Positions 1 through 7,860 of a DNA stretch of 64,000 nt are shown here, one piece after another (positions within the stretch are counted from its first letter, which is position 1; every line of letters begins with the position of its first letter). The DNA comes from Parapedobacter sp035556095 (lineage in GTDB: Bacteria; Bacteroidota; Bacteroidia; Sphingobacteriales; Sphingobacteriaceae). The DNA lies in the NCBI RefSeq assembly GCF_035556095.1, contig NZ_DATMFT010000021.1:372001-436000 (forward strand). Direction: 5' to 3'. The translations under genes were made by a program, and so were the position numbers. Under the pieces are notes generated by a model, which worked only from the letters and a program-made list of their open reading frames with translations, ran no database searches and had not been told where the DNA came from.

Positions 1-1149
1 CAATCGTTCAATCCAATAGGCAGCGGTTATACAGAACTTGACTCGCTATACAGCAACGATTTCAAATTAAACCAGTTAGCCAATCAGCTAGGTGCCATCT
101 TCAATTTCCAGAAGGGGAAATCCACGCTCAACTTCGGTACGCGGGTTAGCCGGGTGCAATTTGACCAGACCGATCGTTATATCAACGATCGTTTCGAGCG
201 AAGTTTCACCAACTACAATCCGCAACTACGCTGGCAGTACCGGTTTTCCCAACAAAAATCGTTCAATGTTTCGTACAATGGGAGCAACACACAGCCTACA
301 ATCAACCAGATACAACCCGTACGGGTGAACGATGACCCAATGAACATCGTTTTGGGTAACCCCGACCTAAAACCATCGTACACCAACCGATTCAATATAT
401 CGTACAATTCATTTAAAGTACTGGGCAATCAGTACATGTATTTCTCCGGCAGTTTTTCCAATACCAATAATGCTATTGTGAGCAACACCTATACCGATTC
501 GGTGGGCCGCAATACCTTCCAGTATGCCAACCTGGACAATCAGACGCCGATGAACTACTACTTTTATTCAAACTTCAGCAAGAACCTTAAGAAGTGGAAC
601 CTCGATGTGGGCGCGGGGCTGAATACGAATGGTAATATCTATTACAACCTCGCGAATGGTGAGCTTAATAAAACGGTGAGTTCGAGCTATTCGGGAACCA
701 TAAACCTACGGCAATACATCCAAAAAAAGTACGATTTTAATATCAATTTCGGGCCTAGTTATAACTATGGTGAGTCTTCGCTGCAGCCCGATCAGAACAA
801 TAATGGCTGGGGAATGAATGGTCGATACTCGTTCAATATTTACCTGCCCTGGAAATTCCAAGTCAGTTCGGAGGGAAATTATATGTATACGGCAGCTACC
901 CAGTCGTTTAACGAGGATTTCGAGCGATTTATTGTCGATGCGTCGGTGAGCAAGAAATTCCTGAAAGACGAGACGCTTCGATTTTCCGTGGGCGTGAACG
1001 ATATTTTTAACCAGAATATCGGTTTCAACCGTTCGGCTAGTAGTACCTATATTACTCAAAACCGTTACACGACCATTACCCGTTATTTGATGTTTTCACT
1101 CACGTGGGATTTTAATAAAATGGGTGGCGGTGCACCTATCCAAAACTAA
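1..1149 (+). CDS. Outer membrane beta-barrel family protein (TonB-receptor-like), 5' truncated
   Basis: The reading frame is open from the first base of the window and ends at the TAA at 1147-1149, so only the C-terminal ~382 residues are present. They consist of alternating aromatic and polar strands typical of an outer-membrane barrel, for example the NPDLKPSYTNRFNISYN segment and the closing strand TRYLMFSLTWDFNKMGGG. The NPDLKP motif and C-terminus resemble the OMP_b-brl_3 barrel found in Bacteroidetes TonB-receptor-like proteins that begin with a CarboxypepD_reg domain. That N-terminal part lies outside the window. The gene is followed after 5 bp by a GLPGLI gene, a pairing common in Bacteroidetes. 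Substrate unknown. Family assignment is fairly secure; no specific role can be read. Confidence 0.85.
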   Translation, partial: QSFNPIGSGYTELDSLYSNDFKLNQLANQLGAIFNFQKGKSTLNFGTRVSRVQFDQTDRYINDRFERSFTNYNPQLRWQYRFSQQKSFNVSYNGSNTQPTINQIQPVRVNDDPMNIVLGNPDLKPSYTNRFNISYNSFKVLGNQYMYFSGSFSNTNNAIVSNTYTDSVGRNTFQYANLDNQTPMNYYFYSNFSKNLKKWNLDVGAGLNTNGNIYYNLANGELNKTVSSSYSGTINLRQYIQKKYDFNINFGPSYNYGESSLQPDQNNNGWGMNGRYSFNIYLPWKFQVSSEGNYMYTAATQSFNEDFERFIVDASVSKKFLKDETLRFSVGVNDIFNQNIGFNRSASSTYITQNRYTTITRYLMFSLTWDFNKMGGGAPIQN

Positions 1150-1154
1150 AGATT

Positions 1155-1937
1155 ATGAAAATAAGAACGTTTCAGCTATCCATCTGTTTGTTTGCGTTGG
1201 TACTTTGTGCCCAGTTGGTGCAGGCACAATATGCCCGGTTTGTGGAGAGTGGTGTCATCGAATTTGAAAAGCGGGTAAACATGTATGCCAAGATTAAAGA
1301 CCGGGTTGGCAAGAGCAGTTTTATGGAACAGGCATTTGAGCAGTATCAGCGGGCCAATCCCCAATTTAAAGCATTCAAATACAACCTCGCGTTCAACGGT
1401 ACTAAAACGCGATTTTGGCCGCAGGATAGTCAGGCGGCATCATCGGGTGGCTTCTTCGGTAGCGATCCGTCGATCGATATGGGTAATATCATCGCTACGG
1501 ACCTACTCGCCCAGCAGGGCACCAGTCAGAAAAGTATTTATGAAGAAACCTATTTAATTACGGATAGTCTTCGACAGATCCAGTGGCGTTTTACCAATGA
1601 ATCGCGTGAAATTGCCGGTTATGAGTGCCGCCGTGCCAACGCAATTGTGCTCGATTCCATTTATGTCGTTGCTTTTTATACTGACCAGATTCCAGTTTCG
1701 GGCGGTCCGGAGTCGTTTTCCGGTCTGCCGGGTATGATATTGGGTGTGGCGCTCCCTTATGAACATGTCACTTATTTTGCCACCAAGGTGGATGATCGGC
1801 CGGTATCCGCCAAAGAGCTGGCGGCTCCAACCAAGGGAAAAGCGGTCAACTACGGCGAACTCGGGGAACAACTTAAAGCCAGCTTGAAGAACTGGGGCGA
1901 CTATGCGCAATCTATTTTGAAGGCGATGCTACTGTAA
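1155..1937 (+). CDS. GLPGLI family protein
   Basis: A 260-residue exported protein. Residues 1-24 form a signal peptide (basic start, hydrophobic core, cleavage near LVQAQ). The diagnostic motif is near residue 192 as GLPGMILG, close to the family consensus GLPGLIL, preceded by an ECRRAN segment where the family often has a C-x-x-A element. It starts 5 bp after the barrel gene and is surely co-transcribed with it. The function of GLPGLI proteins is not established; they recur next to TonB-receptor-like barrel genes, which suggests a periplasmic or outer-membrane accessory role. The family call rests on this motif and context. Confidence 0.9.
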   Translation: MKIRTFQLSICLFALVLCAQLVQAQYARFVESGVIEFEKRVNMYAKIKDRVGKSSFMEQAFEQYQRANPQFKAFKYNLAFNGTKTRFWPQDSQAASSGGFFGSDPSIDMGNIIATDLLAQQGTSQKSIYEETYLITDSLRQIQWRFTNESREIAGYECRRANAIVLDSIYVVAFYTDQIPVSGGPESFSGLPGMILGVALPYEHVTYFATKVDDRPVSAKELAAPTKGKAVNYGELGEQLKASLKNWGDYAQSILKAMLL

Positions 1938-1970
1938 ATTTCGGTTATTTACGTTCCAAAAAATTCTCCT

Positions 1971-1978
1971 TAAATTTG
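1971..1978 (+). promoter_or_regulatory. Promoter -7 box of metA
   Basis: TAAATTTG matches the Bacteroidetes -7 consensus TAnnTTTG. No clear TTG -33 element is seen 19-21 bp upstream. Transcription would start near 1984-1986, leaving a leader of about 22 nt before the metA ATG at 2007. Confidence 0.6.
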
Positions 1979-1997
1979 CACCTTAATTAAGGTGCAA
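1976..1997. promoter_or_regulatory. Perfect 22-bp palindrome over the metA promoter (candidate operator)
   Basis: The half-site TTGCACCTTAA is followed at once by its exact reverse complement, giving an uninterrupted 22-bp palindrome. It overlaps the -7 box and the expected start of transcription, the position of a repressor site. With no loop it is unlikely to act as an RNA hairpin. A dimeric methionine- or sulfur-responsive regulator is an inference; none is encoded nearby. Confidence 0.6.
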
Positions 1998-2006
1998 GGA
2001 AATAGC

Positions 2007-2951
2007 ATGCCAGTAAAGATACCCGACAATCTCCCCGCCATCGCGCAACTGAAAAACGAGAATATTTTTGTGATGAATGACCTTCGGGCCAACACGCAGG
2101 ATATCAGGCCGATGCGTATTGTTATTCTCAATCTGATGCCATTGAAAATTTCAACGGAGACCGATTTCGTTCGGCTATTGTCTAACAATCCCTTGCAGGT
2201 AGAGATTGAATTTTTGCGTTTGGATACCCATACGCCAAAAAACACGCCGCTGGAACATTTGGAGTTGTTTTATAAAGGTTTTGGGGAGGTAATGGACAAT
2301 TATTACGATGGTATGATCATTACCGGTGCACCGGTAGAGTTGTTGGCGTTTGAAGAGGTTTCGTATTGGGAAGAGGTGAAGATGATTTTCGAATGGGCTA
2401 GAACGCATGTCACTTCCACGTTATACATATGCTGGGCGTCGCAGGCAGCGTTGTATCATTTTTACGACGTGAAGAAGGTACCGTTGGATAAGAAGCTGTT
2501 TGGTGTTTTCAAGCATACGGCGTTAGATAAAAGACACCCGTTATTCCGTGGTTTTGACGATGAGTTTCACATTCCGCATAGCCGTCACACCACACTTGCC
2601 GATGAAGACGTGGCCGTTGCTTCGGGAGTGGATGTCCTGGCAAGGTCTGCGGATGCAGGCATCGCAATCGCCGCATCGCGGGGCGGCCGCGAGTTTTACT
2701 TGACGGGGCATTCGGAGTACGCTCCGTTGACGCTCCACGAAGAATATACCCGCGATTTGGAAAAAGGGGCCTCGATTGCTATGCCGCAATATTATTATGC
2801 TGGAAACGATCCGAAAAACGGACCTATTGTCCGCTGGGCGGGCCATGCGAATCTGCTATTCAACAACTGGTTAAACTATTTCGTTTATCAGGAGACACCG
2901 TATGAGTTAGCGGAAATCGCCCGTTTAGGGGAAATTAAACCGCATGGGTAG
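2007..2951 (+). CDS. metA: Homoserine O-acyltransferase (predicted O-acetyltransferase)
   Basis: A 314-residue MetA-family enzyme that activates homoserine at the first committed step of methionine synthesis. The ATG at 2007 gives the family N-terminus MPVKIPDNLPA; the upstream GTG at 1992 would place the start inside the palindrome and is rejected. The catalytic nucleophile is Cys142 (ICWASQA), with His235 and Glu237 in LTGHSEY. Residue 111 is Glu (TGAPVE). In characterised MetA enzymes Glu111 favours acetyl-CoA and Gly111 favours succinyl-CoA, so this one is predicted to be an acetyltransferase despite the usual succinyltransferase label. The gene stands alone between the GLPGLI gene and a convergent NYN gene. 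Confidence 0.95.
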   Translation: MPVKIPDNLPAIAQLKNENIFVMNDLRANTQDIRPMRIVILNLMPLKISTETDFVRLLSNNPLQVEIEFLRLDTHTPKNTPLEHLELFYKGFGEVMDNYYDGMIITGAPVELLAFEEVSYWEEVKMIFEWARTHVTSTLYICWASQAALYHFYDVKKVPLDKKLFGVFKHTALDKRHPLFRGFDDEFHIPHSRHTTLADEDVAVASGVDVLARSADAGIAIAASRGGREFYLTGHSEYAPLTLHEEYTRDLEKGASIAMPQYYYAGNDPKNGPIVRWAGHANLLFNNWLNYFVYQETPYELAEIARLGEIKPHG

Positions 2952-2980
2952 CCCTCTTTAGGCAGAAACTACGCTGTTCG

Positions 2981-3799
2981 TTATCGCTGAATGGATTTTT
3001 TACGCACTGTCTTCAGGGGTTCTCTGATTTTAATGTAGACGTGCTTGATTTTCGTTTTTTCCGTTGATTTCTCTTCTACCTCAAAATATTTTTTTAGCGA
3101 TTTGAATAACGGTGTGAGTTTCGAAAACCCATAAATCCTCGGGTCGAAATCGGGCTTTCGCTTATTAATCAGCCCACCTATTGCCGACAGCGGTGCCCAT
3201 CCCCCCTCATCGGCCACGTCGTTGACTGTTGCCTTCAGTAGCTCAACGGTTTCATGGTCGATCAGTTCATGTATTTTTTCGCTACGATTTGATTGTTTTG
3301 GTAAATCCGTTGAGGCAATTTCCTTTCCGATAGGCATCCGTTCCGTGGGTTGTGGTTGGGTGCCAGTTTCGTTACCTAGGATTTCGATGTATATGAATTT
3401 GTCGCAGGCTGCGATGAATGGTTTTGGCGTCTTTTTTTCCCCGATACCGATTACCACCTTCCCCGATTCCCGGAGTCGTACGGCCAAGCGGGTAAAATCG
3501 CTGTCGCTTGATACGATGGTAAATCCGTCCACCTGATGGCTATGCAAGATGTCCATGGCGTCGATGATAAGGGCGGAGTCTGACGAATTCTTACCCGTGG
3601 TGTAGCTATATTGTTGTATTGGTGTGATGGCATGTGTAAGCAGCGGCTCTTTCCATCCCGCCACATGCGGTTTAGTCCAATCCGCATAGATTCGCTTAAT
3701 GGAAGGAATGCCATACCGCTTCACTTCGTCTAAGATGTTCTCGATGGTCGAGCTAGACACATTGTCGGCATCGATCAGTACGGCTATTTTTAGGTCCAT
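2981..3799 (-). CDS. NYN domain protein with C-terminal OST-HTH/LOTUS-like domain
   Basis: A 272-residue protein. Residues 1-145 form a NYN (PIN-like nuclease, LabA/Limkain) domain with the acidic residues expected for metal binding: AVLIDADNV at the start, SSDSALIIDAMD near residue 75 and VSSDSDFTRLA near residue 97. The C-terminal ~80 residues, with a GWAPLSAIGGLINKRKPDFD segment, look like an OST-HTH/LOTUS RNA-binding domain, followed by a basic tail. The likely role is an RNA-processing endonuclease; the target is unknown. A 38-codon lysine-rich gene ends 17 bp upstream on the same strand and is probably co-transcribed. It converges on metA with about 30 bp between. Confidence 0.85.
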   Translation of the reverse strand: MDLKIAVLIDADNVSSSTIENILDEVKRYGIPSIKRIYADWTKPHVAGWKEPLLTHAITPIQQYSYTTGKNSSDSALIIDAMDILHSHQVDGFTIVSSDSDFTRLAVRLRESGKVVIGIGEKKTPKPFIAACDKFIYIEILGNETGTQPQPTERMPIGKEIASTDLPKQSNRSEKIHELIDHETVELLKATVNDVADEGGWAPLSAIGGLINKRKPDFDPRIYGFSKLTPLFKSLKKYFEVEEKSTEKTKIKHVYIKIREPLKTVRKKSIQR

Positions 3800-3815
3800 A
3801 TAATTAAGAGGCGGA

Positions 3816-3932
3816 TTAGTCTTTTCTTTTTTTCTCCGCCTGTTTCAGCTTTTTGTCAGCGCGTTTTTCCTTCAGGTTCTTAACCGCTGTTTTTTTGCTG
3901 CTTTCTTTTTTTGCTCCTTTGTCTTTAGCCAT
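3816..3932 (-). CDS. Lysine-rich 38-residue protein
   Basis: Translating the minus strand from the ATG at 3932 to the TAA at 3816 gives a 38-residue protein that begins MAKDKGAKKESSKKTAVK. About 40% of residues are lysine, with only a few acidic ones. It stops 17 bp before the NYN gene and on the same strand, so the two probably form one unit. A strongly basic peptide beside a predicted RNA nuclease could bind nucleic acid or ribosomes, which is inference only. Low complexity makes homology weak evidence; the clean ATG, tight spacing and codon pattern support it. Confidence 0.55.
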   Translation of the reverse strand: MAKDKGAKKESSKKTAVKNLKEKRADKKLKQAEKKRKD

Positions 3933-4106
3933 GGCCTTTCGTTTAATTTTTGGTAAGGTAGTGTTTTTAATCGGTAATCGCTATGAATTTCACGTTCGCG
4001 ATAACTTATTGTGAATCTAGGATTTGTTGAAAAAAGATGGTGTTCATAAATTTATTCTTACCTTCGTCTGTAATTAATTACTTTATTCATTTAATATCCA
4101 AATGCC

Positions 4107-4298
4107 ATGCAAGAAGGCAAAGTAAAATTTTTCAATGAAACCAAAGGTTTCGGTTTCATTACTCCCAATGACGGTGGACGTGAGGTTTTCGTTCACTCGT
4201 CGGGATTGATAGACCGTATCCGTGAAAACGATGATGTTTCATTTGAAGTCGCCCAAGGTCAAAAAGGCCCTAACGCAGTAAATGTGAAATTGATTTAA
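4107..4298 (+). CDS. Cold-shock domain protein
   Basis: A 63-residue single cold-shock (OB-fold) domain protein. RNP1 appears as KGFGFI at residues 13-18 and RNP2 as VFVHS near residues 27-31. It binds single-stranded nucleic acid and acts as an RNA chaperone. The short form and the MQEGKVKFFNETKGFGFI start are typical of Bacteroidetes CspA-like proteins. It is followed by a strong terminator at 4323-4355, so it forms its own transcription unit. A weak TACCTTCG box at 4059-4066 may be its promoter. Cold induction versus constitutive expression cannot be read from sequence. Confidence 0.95.
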   Translation: MQEGKVKFFNETKGFGFITPNDGGREVFVHSSGLIDRIRENDDVSFEVAQGQKGPNAVNVKLI

Positions 4299-4322
4299 AT
4301 CCATTTTTCAGATATTGTATTG

Positions 4323-4355
4323 ACCATCCGGCGAAGACCGCCGGGTGGTTTTTTT
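4323..4355 (+). terminator. Rho-independent terminator after the cold-shock gene
   Basis: An 11-bp stem (ACCATCCGGCG pairing with CGCCGGGTGGT, one G-U pair), a 5-nt loop AAGAC and a run of seven T at 4349-4355. It ends the cold-shock transcript and shows that the downstream ketosynthase cannot start as far upstream as 4320. Confidence 0.85.
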
Positions 4356-4373
4356 GTAACAGACAATGATCAT

Positions 4374-5438
4374 ATGATCCGATCAAAGATAATTGCAACC
4401 GGCGCCTACATACCTACGGAAAGAATTCCAAACGAATATTTCTTGAATGCCACATTTTTCGAAGGTAATCAATCGATGGTTCGCAATGCAACGGAAACTG
4501 TTATCGATAAATTCAGCGCCATTACCGGCATCATGGAACGGCGCTATGCATCATCAGGCATCGCTGCTTCTGATATGGCAGTAATAGCGGCTCAGGAAGC
4601 GATTGCCAATGCGGGCATCGATCCCGAATCTATTGATCAGGTTATTGTAGCACACAATTATGGTGATATGAGCTATCCCGGGGCTCCTCGGGATGCGGTG
4701 CCTTCGCTTGCCTCCCGTGTTAAGCATAAGCTTGGTATCCATAACCCACGTTGTATCCCCTACGATATTATATTTGGTTGCCCGGGTTGGCTGCAAGCGG
4801 TTATTCAGGCCGATCTGGCCATGCGGTCTGGTATGGCGCATACGAGCCTTGTTATTGGGTCGGAGACCCTTTCTAGAGTGCTGGATCCTTCAGATCGTGA
4901 CAGCATGATTTTTTCTGATGGTGCGGGCGCTTCTATCCTTCAGGTGAACTCGGAAGATGACAGTGGGATATTAAGTGTGGCAATGAGGTCGGATACAACG
5001 ACAGCGGCAAGTTTTATCTTTTCGGGGGGGAGGAATGACATGGTCGATAGTGAACCTCGATTTATCAAAATGAACGGACGTAAGGTATACGAATACGTTC
5101 TTGATTATGTTCCCCGAGCCATGAAAGAATGTTTCGACCAGATCGGTGAGTCGATTTCAGCATTGAAAATGGTGTTTCTCCATCAAGCCAACGAGAAAAT
5201 GGACCAGGCGATCATTAAACGATTTTATTCCCTATATGGTTTGGATCAATTTCCGGAAAATATCATGCCCATGAATATCGCATGGATGGGAAATAGTTCG
5301 GTAGCGACGATTCCTACATTACTTCACCAAGTGGTGCAGGGGCAATTAAAATCGTTCGAATTGAAAAAAGGCGACACTATTCTAATGGCTTCTGTTGGTG
5401 CAGGAATGAATATCAATGCACTGACGTACAGATGGTAA
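4374..5438 (+). CDS. 3-oxoacyl-ACP synthase III family protein (FabH-like)
   Basis: A 354-residue thiolase-fold condensing enzyme. The ATG at 4374 gives the family start MIRSKIIATGAYIPTERIPN; an upstream in-frame TTG at 4320 lies inside the terminator and is not credible. The Cys-His-Asn triad is present: Cys136 in IIFGCPGWL, His in FLHQANEKM and Asn in WMGNSSVATIP. FabH starts type II fatty acid synthesis by condensing acetyl-CoA with malonyl-ACP. The gene has no fab or lipid neighbour, and the sequence differs from typical housekeeping FabH (GCPGW rather than ACAGF around the cysteine). A role with another acyl substrate is therefore possible. Family secure, substrate unknown. Confidence 0.88.
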   Translation: MIRSKIIATGAYIPTERIPNEYFLNATFFEGNQSMVRNATETVIDKFSAITGIMERRYASSGIAASDMAVIAAQEAIANAGIDPESIDQVIVAHNYGDMSYPGAPRDAVPSLASRVKHKLGIHNPRCIPYDIIFGCPGWLQAVIQADLAMRSGMAHTSLVIGSETLSRVLDPSDRDSMIFSDGAGASILQVNSEDDSGILSVAMRSDTTTAASFIFSGGRNDMVDSEPRFIKMNGRKVYEYVLDYVPRAMKECFDQIGESISALKMVFLHQANEKMDQAIIKRFYSLYGLDQFPENIMPMNIAWMGNSSVATIPTLLHQVVQGQLKSFELKKGDTILMASVGAGMNINALTYRW

Positions 5439-5517
5439 ATGTGGTTTGTTTGGAGCGTATTATCGAGGATATGACGAGCTGAAACAAAAGCAGTTGTTGT
5501 TTGCAATCTTTATATTT

Positions 5518-5712
5518 TTACCGCTTCAGCCTTACATACAAGATGAGCAAACAAATTGCCACAGCGACAAAGAAACAAGTGATTCCAAACCTCCGGATCG
5601 ACTTTCGGCCGGTTGCTGGAAGGAAGGGCCTACGACTATCCCGCGACAACAGGTAGATGCATACATAGCCGCTACCGAACAAACCGATGATGAAGAGCCA
5701 AACCAATTTCAT
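5518..5712 (-). CDS. Small two-helix membrane protein, unknown function
   Basis: A 64-residue minus-strand frame from the ATG at 5712. It has a hydrophobic segment at about residues 3-23 (LVWLFIIGLFGSGYVCIYLL), a basic loop with SRDSRRPF and GRKSIRR, a second segment (FFVAVAICLLILYV) and a basic end RLKR. This positive-loop topology is what a real two-helix inner-membrane protein looks like and is unlikely by chance. An in-frame ATG at 5793 would add 27 unconvincing residues. It lies between the ketosynthase and the kinase gene, pointing away from the latter. Not recognised as any named family. Confidence 0.5.
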   Translation of the reverse strand: MKLVWLFIIGLFGSGYVCIYLLSRDSRRPFLPATGRKSIRRFGITCFFVAVAICLLILYVRLKR

Positions 5713-5831
5713 GGAAATACAATATGCTTTTGCATGTCTGTCAAAAGTACGGAAAAGGTAACAAAGCAATTTCCGAGTCCTGCTTTTTTCCAAAATAATT
5801 GTAAATTAGAACAGCAAATACCTCATTGCCT

Positions 5832-7709
5832 ATGTGCGCCTTCACAAAACGGTTTCTATTGTTGTGGTTGATGTCGTGGCAGTTCCATATGTCGAGTGCT
5901 TCGGCACAAGGGGATGCGGCGACGGATTTGAAACGGAGTCTCGGCCGGATTACCGATAGCATAGCTTACGTAGACGCTTTGAACCGGTTGGCGCTCATCT
6001 CATATGAGCAAAGTGCAGATACCACTTTTCGTTATGCTGTCCGCGCAAGGCAGATGGCCGACCGCCTCCACTACCAAAAAGGGAAAGCGGACGCGCTTAA
6101 TAATCTTGGTGTGGTATATGACATTAAAGGGAACCAACAATTGGCGTTGAAGTATTACAATGACGCCCACTTGATCTATACCCAGATAGACGATTCAGTG
6201 AACGTTGTCCAAACCTTGATGAATATTGGCGGTGTTTATCAGCAGCTTGAGCGCGTTAACCGATCCCTTGCATATTTTGAGTCTGCACTTGACCTCGGAT
6301 ATGAGCTCTCAAACGACTCGATTTTGTCGCTGGTCATCTATAACTACCTTTTGCTTTTCCCTGAGCGTACTAACCAAGCGGAAATGAACCGTTATCTGCA
6401 CGATGCCCGCAACATCGCCATCCATTATGAAGACACGCGTACGTTAATCGCACTCGATCATCTGGCGGCACAGGCACTGATCGACAACGGTGAACGGGAA
6501 GCCGGGTTAGCAGCGTGGGACAGTGTGATTAATCTCGCTATTGAAAAACGGCTTTATTACGTGAGCATGGACATGCTTATTGGTATTGGCGACTTACTGG
6601 CGCCCGACGACGCCCATGCAGCCGGCTACTATCGCACGGGACTGGACATTGCCACCAACCACAACTACCTTTTCTATAGTAGGGTAATGGCCCGCAAATT
6701 GTTTGACCTATACGCGGCCCGTGATGAGCCGCAGGAGGCAAGCCGATACAGCCGGCTGCTGGTCAAATTGTATGATGAGCAGGAGCGATTGGATAATACC
6801 GCAAATATCGATTACCTCGATTATGCCATTAAGGAGCAAGAGCTGGAACGGCTGGTGGAACGATCGCGTAGCCAGACCTTTTTTCTGTTGCTTGCTCTAT
6901 TGGGATGTGTTATGGCCGCTGGCATTATCCTAGTTATCCGTCGTACACTGCGCGTGAGCAGACGGCTAAATGCACGTATTGTAGCGCAGAATTTAAACCT
7001 GCAGGAAACGTTGACTGCATTGGAACAAAGTCAAGCTGAAAACAGCCGAATGATGGGTGTTGTGGCGCATGACCTGCGGAACCCGATTGGAGCTATCAGC
7101 TCGGCGGCATCGATGCTGTTGGAAATGGGCAGCCCCTCGGCAGATGAACGCAAGATACTCGAATTAATCGGCAAATCGGCAACGGATTCCCTTGAACTCG
7201 TAACTGGTCTTCTAGAAGTAAATAAGGAACTGGCCGATATGCCGAAAGATCCGTTGGACCTCGATGAGCTCCTTCGTTATTGCGTAGCGCTGATGCAAAG
7301 CAAGGCTGCTGCGAAGCGGCAAAGCATCACATTACGCAGCCAGCCGGTGATCATCATGGCAAATCGCGAAAAGTTATGGCGTGTGGCCAGCAATCTTATT
7401 GCCAACGCCATCAAATTTAGTCCGCTAGGCGAGCAAATCGATGTATTACTCCATGTAAATCCGAATGATATACGCATATCAGTGAAAGATCGGGGAATCG
7501 GTATACCGGAGGACCTCCGCGCCAAGGTATTCGACATGTTTACCGAGGCAAGGCGGCCTGGTACGGACGGTGAGCAGCCATTTGGACTTGGGCTAGCTAT
7601 ATCCAAACAAATTGTAGAAGCACACGGTGGTCGCATCTGGTTCGAAAGTAATCAGAAGGGGAGAGGTACCACGTTTTTCGTGGAATTGCGACGCATCAAT
7701 AAATTCTAG
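5832..7709 (+). CDS. TPR-sensor histidine kinase
   Basis: A 625-residue membrane kinase. A signal peptide (ending near SSASAQ) is followed by TPR repeats (DALNNLGVVYDIKGNQQLALKYY, then TLMNIGGVYQQLERVNRSLAYF) to about residue 330. One membrane helix at roughly 350-372, a coiled coil, and the HisKA domain with His413 in VVAHDLRNP follow. The HATPase domain has an N box (NLIANAIKFSP), G1 (DRGIGIPED) and G2 (GLGLAISKQIVEAHGG). The periplasmic TPR sensor passes a signal to cytoplasmic autophosphorylation. No response regulator is adjacent, so it is an orphan. The start is the ATG at 5832; a TTG two codons earlier is less likely. Confidence 0.92.
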   Translation: MCAFTKRFLLLWLMSWQFHMSSASAQGDAATDLKRSLGRITDSIAYVDALNRLALISYEQSADTTFRYAVRARQMADRLHYQKGKADALNNLGVVYDIKGNQQLALKYYNDAHLIYTQIDDSVNVVQTLMNIGGVYQQLERVNRSLAYFESALDLGYELSNDSILSLVIYNYLLLFPERTNQAEMNRYLHDARNIAIHYEDTRTLIALDHLAAQALIDNGEREAGLAAWDSVINLAIEKRLYYVSMDMLIGIGDLLAPDDAHAAGYYRTGLDIATNHNYLFYSRVMARKLFDLYAARDEPQEASRYSRLLVKLYDEQERLDNTANIDYLDYAIKEQELERLVERSRSQTFFLLLALLGCVMAAGIILVIRRTLRVSRRLNARIVAQNLNLQETLTALEQSQAENSRMMGVVAHDLRNPIGAISSAASMLLEMGSPSADERKILELIGKSATDSLELVTGLLEVNKELADMPKDPLDLDELLRYCVALMQSKAAAKRQSITLRSQPVIIMANREKLWRVASNLIANAIKFSPLGEQIDVLLHVNPNDIRISVKDRGIGIPEDLRAKVFDMFTEARRPGTDGEQPFGLGLAISKQIVEAHGGRIWFESNQKGRGTTFFVELRRINKF

Positions 7710-7741
7710 TAAAAAAGTATCTATAGATGCATAAAAATCCT

Positions 7742-7749
7742 TACCTTTG
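7742..7749 (+). promoter_or_regulatory. Promoter -7 box upstream of the carA leader
   Basis: TACCTTTG matches TAnnTTTG. It lies 33 bp after the kinase stop and about 164 bp before carA. A terminator hairpin lies between this promoter and carA, so transcription from here has to read through it. Confidence 0.55.
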
Positions 7750-7840
7750 TCCCTCGTGAAATTTAGCGTACACTGCTACCAAACGAAATCCCAAAACCCG
7801 GAAACCTTTCCGATGTATGTTGCATTTCTGATTGTATTTG

Positions 7841-7860
7841 GCCCGTAGCGGGCTTTTTTT
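7841..7860 (+). terminator. Terminator or attenuator hairpin in the carA leader
   Basis: GCCCG and CGGGC pair around a 3-nt loop and run into seven T (7854-7860). A smaller hairpin, CGGAA-ACCT-TTCCG, precedes it at about 7799-7812. It may simply end the kinase transcript, but its place downstream of a promoter and upstream of carA fits attenuation of pyrimidine/arginine synthesis. Confidence 0.65.

Noticed and set aside
1992..2006. GTG start for metA
   Set aside because: It falls within the 22-bp palindrome next to the expected transcription start; MPVKIPDNLPA from 2007 is the family N-terminus.
4320..4373. In-frame TTG upstream extension of the FabH-like gene
   Set aside because: It lies inside the T-tailed terminator of the cold-shock gene and adds residues unlike any FabH N-terminus; the ATG at 4374 gives the family start.
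5446..5871. 141-codon plus-strand frame after the FabH-like gene
   Set aside because: Irregular cysteine/serine-rich composition, overlap with the kinase start, and a better membrane-protein frame on the opposite strand.
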